Positions 10,691-23,999 of a DNA stretch of 64,000 bases are shown here, one piece after another (position 1 is the first letter of the stretch; each line of letters begins with the position of its first letter). Source of the DNA: Umbilicaria muhlenbergii (Eukaryota; Ascomycota; Lecanoromycetes; Umbilicariales; Umbilicariaceae); the NCBI GenBank assembly GCA_000611775.1, contig KK106984.1, forward strand, positions 1,456,364-1,520,363. The letters run 5' to 3'. The translations under genes were made by a program, and so were the position numbers. The notes beneath the pieces are model-generated. The model made no database searches. It saw nothing but the letters and a program-made list of their open reading frames with translations, and was not told the DNA's origin.

Positions 10691-13489
10691 GTTTAATTCA
10701 ATCAACAAGGCTACTTCTAACATCAATTTCAAGTCAATGACTGTGAGTGAATGATGTATCAAAGCACAGCAGCAGGTCAGCAGTTTGAGCAAGTGCATGA
10801 AAGATACTCATTGCATGAAGCTTGACTCATGAGTGTGAAGAGTCATTGTATGATTCAGGCAGGATTTATTAAATTCAGTAAAGCTCATTGATCTGTGACT
10901 TTAAGGCTCAGAACAAGCGGGAGTAGTTCATGAAGTCATGTCAAAAATAGAAGGAACAGATTAAGGAAGAACTTTACAGAAGAAAAAGTGATGAAGGTGA
11001 CAATATTAATTTGCTGCATTAAATAAAAGTGATTGACTGTTGTGATCTTCTGATTACAATTATATAATCATATTAAAAACCTTTAAGGTCTGAGGTCAGC
11101 TCTGAGCAACATACTTTAAAGAGTTTCACTAAACCACTTAAAGTTTAGCAGGAGGTCAGGATTAAGTCATTTTAATCTTAATCACACCTTACTTCACTGT
11201 CAAGTATTTTTTTAAAAACTGATCACATTTAAATTCTGACATCCCTGATAGCCCTGAATCTTTGAAGCAAGTCAACTTAAGAATACTGTGAAGATTTATC
11301 TTTATCAGAGTAATCTTTGTGCAAGGCTCACTCAATTCTTTCATTAACTGCCTTTCTTAGTCAAGGTTCTTAATCACATTCATGAATGATTTTCTCCTTA
11401 AGAGAGTCACTCAGGTGAAGCTTTTCAACTGAAAGTACATGACTGATGCATGAGGTGATGTGAATAAGAATGAGGTTCAGAATCTGATGAGGGAAGAAAG
11501 TGATGAGACTTGAAAGAAACTCAAATGACCTCAAGGCCTGAAGTTTGCACAATTTCATGAGAGACTTGATGTGGTGTGTAATAATTATTTAAACATATGT
11601 TTAGTCATCTTCCTGATTGTTAGCAGAACTTGAACAAATGTTTTAGCCTTCTTGAAAAGAAAGTCTTGAAGTCACTGTTAGTTGAGAAACAGCTAGCTCT
11701 TTTCTTAAGAATGAAATCAAGCAGCAAAAGTTGACATTCACAAGAGCATATGCAATTGATATAAATTTGAGTCTCATTAGTTGAAGTCTCCCTCATAACA
11801 GAGTTATATACTATATATCAGAGCTCTCATCATCATATTACTGATACATCAATCAATAACACAATTCAACCTGAAAATGCTCTTCTCTTTGATGAACATG
11901 TCTGGAGAGAGTGATCTGTGAAAGGAGATGATGTAATTCTTATGAGAAGATACAAAGTAGAGCTGAAATAAAAATTAAAGAAGATGACAGATGACATTGT
12001 TTAATGACATTAACATTTTCATCTGCACACAATGAACCTGATGACCTTTCAGCGTTTAGATTGTAAACATCATGAGGATGATGTTTTCAATGTTGAGGAG
12101 CTTGTCAATGTCAATGTATTCTTCAGTCATCAGATCATCATAATAGTACTTTCATGTTTCACACATGACTTCAGAAGTGATTATATGTTATAAATGATAA
12201 GACTTGTCTTCCTGCTTATCAGATGTCTCTTGTGTATCATTCATGATAAATATCACCACTGAGATACCTTTCACTGAGTATATTAATTCTGAGCGGTAAC
12301 TGAGAGCTTCACAAATCTCAATATACTTATACTGTTAGCAAATCTTCAAACATGTCAGTATCTTTCAACATATGTTAAAGTATTACACAGCAGAGAGCTC
12401 AGGAGAGATGATATGAAAAGATTTATTTAATGAAGTCACTCAGAAAAGCCTTTCATGTACTTCAATTGTGCTAAATGATTCACAAAGTAAGGAATGCTTT
12501 GACTTTTCACTTCAGCAAATTTATTGTACTGAGTGACTGTTCAGCCCTCTGCTTAATTTAGTACTTGCAGTGTGCTGTGATGAATGAAATCACTTACAGA
12601 CAGTGAAGAGCCCTGTTGCATGAAAACCTCAATCATGCATAGATAATGCATTTATCAATCAATTCACTTAAATTGCTTCATAATGCAAGCGCTGAAGGTT
12701 CTTTAAGTCAGAATCACTTACTCAAACTCTCATCACCTCATTGACATGATCCTCAGAGATCTCATGATGTAGCAAAACAACACACAAAGATATAAACAGG
12801 AGACTCTGAAATCATATTATAATGACTGAAGATTTGCTTTCATGAGTGTACACTTTCATGATATCAAGAAGTGCATCTTTTTAAGATCATTCATTTCTGT
12901 CTGAGTAAGTGCTGCCATAAAGAACTGTATCTGTCAGCACACTGAATGATGATTGATGACACAGCAGTTCATCACGTGTAGTACTTAAGTCAAAGATGTT
13001 TATCCTCTTTCATCACTTGTCTGAAGATGAAACTTGTTTCAACATCTTCACTGCCTCCTGCCTTTATCAAATTTCTGACTTTGTGCATTAAGACTTCATG
13101 CAAGCCTTCTTCTGAGGACGCTCAGAGTTGTAATGAATGAATTGAAGCTGAGGTCTGACATTAAGCAGTTTTGCAGGCAAAGTGTGTGTTGAAGTTGAGT
13201 GAAAGTCATTGTGACTCTCACTCAATGCGCTTCAAGGTGATAGTGAAGGATGTGAAGGTGAAGGTGAAGACTATGTTGAGGATAAAAATATGTGACAAGA
13301 TGAGCATCTCTGGACAGGTTTTCTCAAATAAGTGATTTTTGACTTCAAATAACAAATGTAATCCTGCACACAGCCCTGAAATCTGTCAAGGTGTTGTTGA
13401 TTCATAATTAATGAAAACTTTCTGATACCTCTAGAAGAGAGCAGATTAACATTTATCTCTTCATGTGATAATCTGACAGTTATGACTCA
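10691..13489. other. unrecognised decayed sequence
   Basis: No domain recognised. Only short frames occur (for example 11,370-11,558, -). A GGTGAAGG-type purine repeat lies at about 13,235-13,270. The composition is the same as in the surrounding block. Confidence 0.4.
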
Positions 13490-13787
13490 TGCACAGTGAC
13501 TGTATCTGAATAAACTTAACTTTTACACAGCTGCTTAGTCAACTCCTCACAAGAATACACTGCATGTGACAAGCTGTGCAAGCCTGACTTGTTGATATTC
13601 TTACAGTGTCAGAAGATACAACAGAGATGCTGACTGTAAATCTGTATAAATCATTGAGCTTTATGATTCTACATGTGAAATGATCTTTCTCCCTATGAAA
13701 GTTGTGAAGATAATTAAGCATTAAAATATGTGACAGAGTTAAGCACCTGTACAGAAGTTAAGTTTATTCAGGTACAGTCACTGTGCA
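13490..13787. mobile_element. MITE with 33-bp TIRs
   Basis: The left end, TGCACAGTGACTGTATCTGA then ATAAACTTAACTT, is matched by the reverse complement of the right end (13,755-13,787) with one difference over about 33 bp. The element is 298 bp and its interior has no coding potential beyond an incidental minus-strand frame. No clear target duplication could be assigned, and I saw no second copy in the window. Confidence 0.8.
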
Positions 13788-16262
13788 CAGATCATAAACA
13801 AGAGTTCAGAATCAAAACACAATGAATCTGAAAATCATGATGCTGAATATTGAAAATCAACATTAAGAGTAACTCAGATTAAGATACAGACTTCTGCCTG
13901 ATTGAAGAGCCTTTTTTCAGCTGTTATCTTTAATGAATCAGCGTAAGAGTATCTGTGCTTCAAGATAGAAGAGATGTGATGAACTTATCAACAATGTAAT
14001 GATCTGAGCACGCTGATGTTTATAATCCTGACACTTGAGTACATGAGAGGCTTTCATTCAATGTGATGCAGCTTGTACCACAGAGTAAGTTATCCTGAAT
14101 GAGTAACTCTCATGAGGGATGTTTAAAGTGAACTTATTCCTTTGTGTGGTAATTCTTGTGCTTTAGATTTTTAATATTATGTGTATGCCTTGTTGCATTG
14201 TTGTGAAATCTCAGCCCTTTTCATATTTTTCTTTATCATGATGATCTTAATTCCTGCGCATGTTATTATCTGTGTTGTGAATTTGCTACTTGCTTCATTG
14301 CTTTTCATGACAGAGCATCATACTCAGTCAGATAATTCATACTGACTGTTGCAAGAGATCTCTTATATTCTTATATTAGCATCTGATGTTGTTCTTGTGA
14401 TTTTAAGTGTCATTACAGCAGTTAAGAGTAAGCGCTGTGCTGTTGTGAAGAATTCAAGCAACTGATTAAATTTAAGAAATTGTTTGAACTTAGTTACTGA
14501 TATATTGCTTCACTGATTCATATCATGTCTGAACTGAGTTGAGGTAATTCTTTATTATCATCTTATCTCCTGTGAATCTAATGATCACTAGGCCATGTGA
14601 ACATTATGACTCAGCATGAGGAAAAACATCAATCATCTGAGCTGTTGAACTGTCTCAGTCATGCTTCTTTCATTTTCATGTTTATCATTTCTTGCCACGT
14701 AAGTCTTCTCTGATTCAAAAGTGAAGGTTGCATTTACTGATACTCAGTTATAACAGGTGACATGATGACTTCATATTTAAAAATGTTCTTGTTGTGTGCT
14801 GTCTTGAATATTTTTTAATTGTAGCATGATATTTCTTTCTCATATTCTTGTCATTCACCTGAAACTGACAAGATTTTTTCATGAGATCCTTTTCATCTAG
14901 CAGCAGATGATAAGTACTTTTGAAGTGTTTATCTTTTTATTTTATAATTATGTGCTTGAGGGTTACCTTTCTCCTGCTAGGATTATTTGATGAAATTGAT
15001 CAGCATTTACTTTTAAAGGTAGGAAAGATGCTCTTCATTGAAACATGAACAGCTGTTAACAGCATTATTGAAAGATGTTTATATCACTCAACATCATATT
15101 TCATCCTGTGATTTGAATCAGGTTCATACCTCAGCTGTTTACAAAGTGACAGAACAATGAAGTTCAAGTTTTAAATAATTACTTCAGATGACTCTCAGTT
15201 ACACAAAGTGCATCAGTACATCTTAAATTTACACAAGATTTTCACAACTTTCTGCAACAGAGCTGTGAGGCAAGTGAGGCTCATGATCAGGCAGTGACAC
15301 TTTCAGAGTCAAAAGCAGCACAAGATAAGTCAGATAACTTAATTGAGCAGAACAGAATCATGATGAAGTTTAACAAGTTGTCTTTATTGATGAGGCAAAA
15401 GAATCATGAGATGTTTTAATTACATGTGTAGTGTTACATGATCTCTTTTCCTGTCACAACAACAAGTTCATTGTTTTTCTTCATGACTTGAGTGTAAGCT
15501 CTGTTTTTTAATATCATACTTTGAATCTTTTTTCATCCTGCACGTCCCTGTGTTTCTATGAGTGAGAAACATGATACAATTTATTTATAAAACAAATCAC
15601 ACTCCTTCTTCTCAGAGTGATTAATTATCATGATCAGGAGACATTCCTGAGTTTCACACATAAAACATACTCATCTTGACATAACAATTTTCTTTGAACC
15701 TTGCTTATGCTCATGACTGTAACAGTAGTGATGGCATCAGCCTGTCATCATGCAACGCTCATGATCACATCCATAAATTGTTTTGATGTAGTTGCACATT
15801 GTGATGATTGTTAACAGCATCCCGGTGATGATCAAGCAAGGTGAAGGAGAGAGCATGAAGATTATGCAGAAATGATGATTCAATACACATATAATCATCA
15901 GCTATCAATCATTTTGAAAATCATATGAATTGCATCAAAGTCAAGAATTCTTCACACCTGACAGTGATAATCAGTCATAAATTGCAGAGGAACACTCTGT
16001 TCATGCTTGAAGTCATAAAGATCAGGCAAGCCTGCTCAACAGGATTCAAGATATGCATTCATGCAGTTGCATGTCATCTGCAGAGTGATGATGACTGCTT
16101 GCATCTCATTAATGATTATTGTTCATGAATGGTGAAGGTGAGAGTGAGGTGAGGGAGATCACATGTTATTTCATTTTTATTACTTCATTGTAGTAATTAA
16201 AGTGAAATAGTGTAAATTAAATCTTAACCTCTGAACCTGTCTTTTAGTGTTTCCTGTAATCA
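13788..16262. other. unrecognised; possible membrane-protein relic at 14,100-14,900
   Basis: Plus-strand frames between about 14,100 and 14,900 are strongly hydrophobic, for example LFIFFFIMMILIPAHVIICV and LILASDVVLVILSVITAVKS, suggesting the remains of a multi-pass membrane protein. I cannot assign a family. The rest (15,000-16,260) contains only short frames such as 15,925-16,128 (+) with no domain. Confidence 0.35.
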
Positions 16263-16325
16263 TGTCACTCATTAATATTCAGTTTAATACCTAGTTGTAG
16301 GTGAATTGAATATTAGTGAGTGTCA
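16263..16325. repeat. fold-back element A
   Basis: An inverted repeat with arms of about 24 bp around TTAATATTCAG, starting TGTCACTCATTAATATTCAG, with a short loop. A shorter relative sharing TTAATATTCAGTT and CCTA/TAGG core sequence, with a GTAATCATGTCA flank, occurs in opposite orientation at 21,881-21,914. Confidence 0.7.
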
Positions 16326-19300
16326 CAGGTATCAGTGAACAGAATGATTCAATATGAGAAGACTTTTTGATCATTGTTATTCTTTATGCTGTTGAATCTA
16401 CATGAGTCAAAGCGCCTGCTATGTACATGTCTCAATCAGGGAACTCTGATCAGTTTATACTTAATTTGTACCCTGCTGAAAGCTGCCTAGCTATGTAACT
16501 GCAGCTATTCATGTGAGAGAGTTCACATTCACTCTAAGAAGTCATTTCACAGTTCAAGATCACATTTTAGTGAGTGCTGTATAATAAGACTGTTACCTTG
16601 CTTACTGCATGCACTATTCTTAATTCTCAATCTGTGATGACTATGAATACATGTTTATTTCATAAATCAATCACTTCACCTTCTTCTGTTCCATTAAATA
16701 TCTCTTTACTTTCACTCAGGTGGGAGACTGAGGCAGAGCAAATATTACAAAACAGTAATAATCTTAAAACACTTGAGCTTGCCTGTCAGCTGACTCCTCA
16801 TGAACGTCAGGACTTTCCCTGATTTTTGTTATCACAACAGAATACTTCTTTAATTAATAATGTCTTGAGCTCTCTTCCTGTGAAGGAGAATGATACTCAT
16901 TATCACTTAAACAAAAATGAGAAGGTCAAGGAGATCATGAGGTTAATAAAATCATCATCATCTCATGATTGAAATAGTGATTAAGTACTTCTCAGTGCAA
17001 TCTCTGTCATAGGTGTGAGCAGCTTTGCTGAGGCAATCAACTGAGAGATTTGCACAGTTTTTTGCCAGATTCCTTTTTGATTGTTGATAGAGAAAGCACT
17101 TGATTATACCTCAGACCTCATGAAAGACTTATTGAGTGATGTTTATAATGTCTGCAATCAACTACTTCAACACTTTGCTGAAGTCCGTCAGCAGACTAAT
17201 GAATATGAATCAGTCAAGAATGTAAGTTTCCTCTTTGTACTCACACATAATGTGTTTAACTGTGATGATAAGCACTATTCAATCAACATTCTTTGACATA
17301 CTAAGTTGTATGTAATGATTTATCACAGTTCTGCGCTTTATCAAAGCTGTTTAAAGCTCTGAGCTTCATCTTTAACTCAATTAAGGAACTGTTTACCACT
17401 TAAAATTAAACCTTTATTTGAACACTAGAGCAACTTGTGATGTTGAAGAGGCTCTTTGAGGAAAATATCATATATTCAGTTAATGTTGACTGAAAAAGCT
17501 CACTTTCAAATTTCTTCTGTTTGAAGGATATTATCAGCCAAGGTTCAAATTAACTGTTGTGTGAGGAAGCACTTTGAAATCTTAAGACAAAGGGTCAGAG
17601 CTTATAACTTTAATGCTTATTGAAGGAGATAACAGTTTTTATTTAAATGATGTATACAACTGCTTCCTTTTAATCACAATACTTAAATACTGACATATGC
17701 AAGCCTCCTATGCAGCTCACCGTCCTCAGGGATGAATCATGAGACTTGAAAGAACTCATTATCAAAGCTGTTTCACAAGATGCAAAGACAGCAAAGTTAA
17801 ACCTGTCATTTTCAGTAATGTGACCTTCACGTGATTCACATTAAAGAGATTAAGTTGACTTGTTTCTGCTCTGACTGCAACAGGATGAGCATCAGGCGAT
17901 TTGTTATTTAATAAACAACAATGCAGAAGAAGAAAAGAGTGATTCAGATTAATTCTCAGCTTTTAATGAATGATTCAGCTGTATGTGTGATGGAGGCTCT
18001 CATAGGCTTTGAAGTTAATTGAGCGCAAGGCTCTTAATTGTAAGGCTGTTGAGGGTGGCAGGATTCAGAGGTTTATTTGAAGTTAAATAAGTATGACTGT
18101 ATGTTAAGAAATACAAATCAACATCAACATGTGACCTACCTTGCAGTCATTGAATGGCAGCAGCACTTGATGATGACATCTTACTCCTTAAACCTCTCCT
18201 GATTTCTCTCTGTCACTCACAATGGCCGCTGAACAGTCCTTCAACTACTACATATCAGAAGGAATACAAGAACTGAACTGCATTGCAATTATCATTATTC
18301 AACTACAGAGGGTCCACTGAGAATTTAAAAGAATTTTATAATCTCACTTTAACTTAGTGAGCAAATTGCAACATCAGACGCTGTGAAGAAATTCATAATC
18401 AAATTAATTAAATCTTGTCTCCTTTCAGCGCTGAAGTAGCTCATCTTTGAATGCTTTAAGCTTTAAATCCCCTGAAGTTCAGATCTGTTCAATAAACAGA
18501 GATCATCTTTCATCTTTCATCTCTCATGCTGTCATTACTGTTGTCAACTTCACCTTCATCACTCTCACTGCCTTCACAACACACTCTGCTCATCATGCTT
18601 CTTCTTTTCACAGCATCACAGCTGAGGGCTGTCATTGAATGCAGTAACTACTAAGGATTCAATCAGACTCTGAAAAATAAGAATGTTCATCTGCTGCTGT
18701 TGAATATTATTCAATGAATTGACTGACTCATAAAAAGAAGTGGGAAATGCCTAACTATAAGGTCATGAGTGAGGGGCTTGAACCTTGAAATTCACTCTGA
18801 AATTTGACTCCTGAGAGCTGACAGTAATTAAGTTCAACAATTGCAGACCTGATTAATTCACTTAAGAATGTTCTTCTTATAAAGGTGTCACTCACTCTTT
18901 ATGAGGAAAAAGGTCTTAAGGGAACACTGTGAGTGATTCATTTTTATGTAAAAGTTGACGGTCAGCTTCTGTGTTTGTTGACAGGACAATTTTAATATTT
19001 TATAAACATGACAGTCTTGTCTTCTGCCTAGTGCTTCACTTCCTCACCCTTGCGCTCAATGATGATGCTTTTGAATCTGAGCATGTTAAATGCCTGAAGG
19101 ACATCTGCAGCTTGAACATCCTCAAGCTCAAGATAAGTCTTCAGCTGTGCTGAAAAGAGTCAATGAAGGACATCTCAGTCTTTTGACATGCAGAACAAAC
19201 TGCAAAAGGGACTTTTATCTCATCTATCAAGACATTGTTTTACTTTATGTTTCTTTGACGTCTCTTACAGCTTGAGAAGGCCGCCGGCTTTCATGATTCA

Positions 19301-19730
19301 CTTAACTCATACCCTCAGAAGGGGTGCAGGCAACACTTGAGGCATTTCATCAATTCTTCATTAAATTACATAAACTTATTGATTAATGATATCAACTCAA
19401 TTTACTCCTGTCTAGTATGAAGTAGCTTGTCTACAGATTCATAGACATGCTACATAAGTTCTTCAGTCAATACATGAAGTACTGCACAACATTATGACAG
19501 GGCCTATTTAATGTAATGAAACACTGATGAAATACCTCAAATATTGTGTGAATGTCATTCATACTTTGACTCACAGTATACATCTGCTGACCTTTGCAAG
19601 TGATACTCCTTGTTCAATGAGTTCTTTTTTTGTTTCATATGCATCAGATCTTTATCATTTTATCAGTTTTAAATATTTCTTCACTGTCTCCATCAACATG
19701 ATTACACATTGGCAGAGGTTTGCTGTTTGA
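16326..19730 (+). other. coding-like but unrecognised stretch
   Basis: Several plus-strand pieces read like decayed exons: 16,574-16,822 (Ser/Leu-rich, ending LACQLTPHERQDFP), 17,081-17,296 (LSDVYNVCNQLLQHFAEVRQ, helical), 18,447-18,638 and 18,971-19,275 (overlapping frames). They are separated by stops and match no family I know. A real but dead gene or genes is likely; the boundaries are not determinable. Confidence 0.3.
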
Positions 19731-19734
19731 AGAG

Positions 19735-21450
19735 ATTCATGAATTCCTTCAGGTAATTCATGAGCTGTTTATTTGTCTCATAAGTTGATTAATCTCTTGT
19801 CTTTGCTCTTGCCTCTGCTGATTCATTTACTGCCTCTGCTGATTGAGCTGCTCTTTCAGTTGATCATGTTCTCTTTGTAGCTCTGATTCTGTTTTGCTGA
19901 TAATTGATGAACTTTAATGTTTCAGCAGAAGATTGATCTGACTCTTTAATTTGACATTGTCCTGCTTTAATTGATTATTATTTTAACTCTGCTGATTAAC
20001 TTCCTTCTGTAGCATGACCTTCAGTGATAGCTTCAGTTTCTTGAATCTCACATTGCCTTGAGATGAAGGAGCACTTGTCATTAGCTTTTATAAATCAGAT
20101 AAGTCAGATTCATTTTCAGTGTTAACAATTGAAATGAATGACTTGAACTCTGAATCAGGTAACTGAATGATAGCGTTTTGAATTCTATTCAAGTGAATCA
20201 GGATGAATATGTCATATATCTTTCAAGTGAAGTTGTAAGCTGTTCATTTCTCTTTGCCGTCCTGATCTCTAACGCTGTACTCTTGAATAAGATATCAGTG
20301 AAAGGTAGTTTTATCTTCATCAATTAAAGAATAATGATCATATATTCTTATCATTGCATGATCATGTGAGATCAAAAAACAAAGAATCTTCTGATGAAGA
20401 TTCATTAATCAGGTAATCATTTGATTCTCTTAATAAAAATCCTTCCCCTCTGAAGCTTTTTGATAAAGTTGAACAATAACATCAACTGTCATACTGATGT
20501 TATGAGCATTCTGCCAGTCTGCAATATTTAGTTCATTTTCACCACACTTGACCTCACACATAAGAAATGAGAAGTAGATATTTCCTGTAAACAGCATCAC
20601 CTTTGCTGAAGAAGTATATGACTTCAATCTCTGAACTTCATCATCAGTAAATGCAGATGATATCAATTCAACTGCATAATCAGGTTTTGAGTGAGGATCA
20701 GCAAGGCAAATGCACTTTGTTTAATCTGCACTAATCTCTTCAGTCAAATACTGAAGATCTTGAACATCATGTGTATGAAGAAGCTCAGCTGAAGGGATAA
20801 TTAATGACATAATATCTTTTACAACTCTTGCCTCATTCTTATTATGCACTTTCTTCAGAGTAATTCAAAAGGAGCTATCCTGAAAAAGAGAATGCTCAGG
20901 AGATTCATATTCATCACTGAGCAAAATGACACATAACTCTTTGCAGATATCAGAAATGATAGCTTAACTCAGAGATTAATACATGAAGATATCAGCCTTC
21001 ACAAGAACACTCTCATACTCTGAAGAGTAAGCAAGTGAGTTTTCATCATCTTTAATGCTTTAAGTATAACTCATATCAGAAGAGGAATGTTTCCTAAACA
21101 GCTGTTGATTCATGTTTAAATTCAACTTGAAATATTCCTCAGGCCAGGTTCCTCACTGAGTTTAATAATTGATTGCATGATCACTTTTATTGCTGATACT
21201 GCTTGCCGCTTCCTTGTCTTCAACAGCACAGCTTGTCAGTGAGATTCATGCTCATTTTTCAATAAGTTCCTCTTGAATTTGTGAAGTTGAATATTCAGCT
21301 TCTTGTGATTGCTTTCATTTTCACTCAAGTTCTCCACCTGTTTTGAGCTCATTTTGATAACACGGCTGTTTGAATTCCTCAGGTTTAAAGTTTAAGATGA
21401 ATCTTTGTGACCACTCTAGAGACTCTGTGGCTTTGAGAAGAACAGGTGAA
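19735..21450 (-). pseudogene. fungal DUF7924-like protein pseudogene
   Basis: Minus-strand translation is nearly continuous apart from substitution-type stops. From the N-terminal side it reads SAELLHTHDVQDLQYLTEEI, DPHSKPDYAVELISSAFTDD, AKVMLFTGNIYFSFLMCEVK, NIADWQNAHNISM and SHDHAMIRIYDHYSLI, then DGKEK.TAYNFT.KIYDIF, LNRIQNAIIQLPD, and a Gln/Leu-rich coiled coil (about 20,060-19,740). The order KPDYAVG, PFLMCEVKC, SISHDH..VRIYGHYP and DGKEKWTAYNF is the pattern I remember for the fungus-specific DUF7924 family (restriction-endonuclease-like fold proposed, function unknown). The family name is from memory. Residue changes are of the Gly-to-Ser/Asp and Pro-to-Ser type. Confidence 0.65.
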
Positions 21451-21880
21451 CTTTGTGAGTTCTTGTTTTATATTAACTTTAAAGTAGAACACAAGAGATA
21501 GTCTACATACCTCTTCACTGAGAGTGTTGCTCATTGATGAAGAGGGAGCTGAGTGTTTTAACTCAGTGTTCTTGTCTTTACTTTTTTTTCACTGATGTAG
21601 TGTCTCTTTCTGACGTGCACCTTCACAGATAAATCTTTGTGAGCGCTGATTCTTTTCTAAGAACATCACATCAGGTTTTAAAGATTATCACCTCTTCTTC
21701 TTGATAATTGTCTTCAGTTGATTCATGGTCATGATGATTGAAATGAAGAGAGGTAAAGAATGTCTTTAATGTTGCTGCTGACTTGAAACAGGACTGAGTG
21801 CGCTAATCTTAATAAAAACATTAACATCAATACATTACTTCATTATACATATCATGAATGCAGGTCTGCATCCATGGTAA

Positions 21881-21914
21881 TTAATATTCAGTTAGTAGGT
21901 GCACTGAATATTAA
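21881..21914. repeat. fold-back element B
   Basis: TTAATATTCAGTTAGTAGGT followed by its approximate reverse complement. It is related to 16,263-16,325 in core and flank but inverted, so the pair looks like a minimal fold-back or MITE family. Confidence 0.6.
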
Positions 21915-22429
21915 GTGTGATGACATGATTACTGACTTTTTGTTATGATTTTCAACCTCATTAGTTGCTATTCTATATATGATTAACACTACACTACAGA
22001 GAAACTGCTAAATGTCTTAAATCTTATGATGAGGTTTGTAGTCATGTTTCATGTTTAATTTAAAAACTCTTGAGTGCTTCTTCCTTTACCATCATGAGCT
22101 GTCAAATCATCATGACAATCTGTGTAAGGTAAGGTACTTTATCATACTTACTGATCTTTCCTAATTGCCAGACCAAGTGAGTTCACCATGTGTGAGTTGT
22201 GAAGTCATCATAGCCTCAGATCAGTTGTTGTGAGTTTAACAACTGAGTCACTTTTTCAGAGCACTGACTCAGACCTGTCACTTCCATGCTTGACAAGCTG
22301 CTGTGAAGGGGAAATTGATACTAGTCTTTCTTCACTTAGCTTGATGAGAAGAGCTGTTTTAAAAGCAGGTTGATGTGTCAGGTTCTGTAATCATTCACAA
22401 CATCTGAATTTCTTTGTTGCAGTGTCAAT

Positions 22430-23080
22430 TGTGCACTGTCTGAATTGTCTGAGGTCTGAAAGAGTAAATCAGTCATGCATTGCCTCTCTTTGAAAATGTA
22501 TATCAGTTGAGGCTTCACATATTCAGACACAGCTTCAGAGCGTTGCCATTTAATTTACAGATGTCAATTGTATTGAAATAATCAACTTATAACTCAGTTT
22601 TCAGGAGATGCTGTTGATGAGCTTTCTCTCACACAATTTAAGCTATGAGTTTTAATGACAGACATGAATGTTGCTGCCTACAGCTTTCATGACTGAGTCA
22701 TACTTATCATTGATCTGCTGTGTTGTCTCTTTGTGAAGTACTTTGATTTTCTCATAATCATAACAGAGAGTGACCTGTTTCTTGCTGAGGATGATCAGGA
22801 CTCATGAGTCTTGAGTTATGCTCATGTGACTGAGAAGATTAATGAGGGCACTTTTAAATGAGGTGTTGAGGTAAGCAGTCAGAATGATCTTCTTAACATA
22901 CTGATTGACATAGTATTTATTATAGATGTCTGCATGAGAGTGACTCATGATCTTGTTGTGCTTCACAGTTGTAGTGACATTTAACTCACAGATTGATCAG
23001 CCCTGAATTCATGTCAACAGTATGTCAGAGTAATACTACAGAAACCACAGTGAAGAGTTAAAATCAACATGTGAGAAATG
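22430..23080 (-). pseudogene. DUF3435/FluG-type tyrosine-recombinase-like gene, C-terminal relic
   Basis: Minus-strand frame reading from about 22,990 down: HNKIMSHSHADIYNKYYVNQ, then YVKKIILTAYLNTSFKSALI, NLLSHMSITQDS, a Lys/Glu-rich helix around KVLHKETTQQINDKYDSVMK, and a CERKLINSIS segment. The GHSRADIY.KYY pattern (here SHSHADIYNKYY), with following blocks resembling ALI.LL..MS.TRDP, matches the catalytic C-terminal part (His ... Tyr) of the fungal DUF3435 family, which includes Starship captains. The upstream half (23,080-23,400) is not convincingly readable. It belongs to a different subfamily from the gene at 60,582-62,740. Confidence 0.55.
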
Positions 23081-23681
23081 TTTGAGTTCAACATCCTGAG
23101 GTTTCAATTTCTTGTAGATACCTCAAGAGCATACACATCTTCAGTGTTTCTTTCAACAGATGTATATATCACACTGTTAAAGCTGCTTTCATTTCACTCA
23201 CTTCAATCTGCAGTGTTACAATGAAAGGAGAATGAAAGTTTAAGTGTGCAAGCATGATGATCATATCAAGAACCTCCTTGTGATATAAATTACTACACTT
23301 TCAGACTTTTATGATGAATTTGGCCTTGTTAACTTAAATCAACAAGTTTTGATTGAGAGAGATCACCTGAGTTCCCCTCTGTGAAAAAGGGGAGGGTGGT
23401 GTGTCACATGTTTAAATTCAAGATCATGCCTTGATTTGTGTGCTTCACGGCTGATGATGTGCATCTGTAGATCAATAATGATTCAATTTCACAAGATGTG
23501 ACTCATCAGTCATGATGTGAATAATGTTCATCAGCACTTTGATGTTCCTGCAGCACATAAGGGTTACCCCTGTGAGGTTTTCTCTGCAGTTGCTCAGGTA
23601 AGCACCTTAACATCTCTGCACTCTGTAATGTAGAGGGTGATCAGTGCAGGAATACTAAGAGTGCAGGTAAGCTTCTGAAGC

Positions 23682-23733
23682 CTTAATGCTGTACAGTAAA
23701 AAAGTTGATCAGCTTTTACTGTACAGCATTAAG
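23682..23733. repeat. perfect 20-bp-arm hairpin
   Basis: CTTAATGCTGTACAGTAAAA, a 12-base loop, then its exact reverse complement. The arms have no mismatches in otherwise heavily mutated surroundings. It could be a transcription hairpin, the ends of a minimal element, or recent palindrome formation. Confidence 0.85.
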
Positions 23734-23999
23734 TCTGTTCTGATTAAGATCACTCTGAAACATCTTCTGTGTTTTTTATCTCACAGTCTTCATCATATCT
23801 TCTCTCTGATTATTTCAGCGTGCTCAACTCATTCCTGCTCAGTCTCATCATAATCATGCATCCTTTGACATTTGACAGCGCACTATGACTATCAGCTCAG
23901 CATCATTAAACATCAAGATCATCATTCAAGAATAAGTAAGACTCTGAAAATGATTAATCTTGAAGAAGTAAGTTCATCATCTAGAGAATTAATCACATT

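Noticed and set aside
14100-14900. RTA1-like or DUF7702-like membrane protein
   Set aside because: The hydrophobic segments are real, but I could not match the conserved motifs of either family, so only a generic note was kept.
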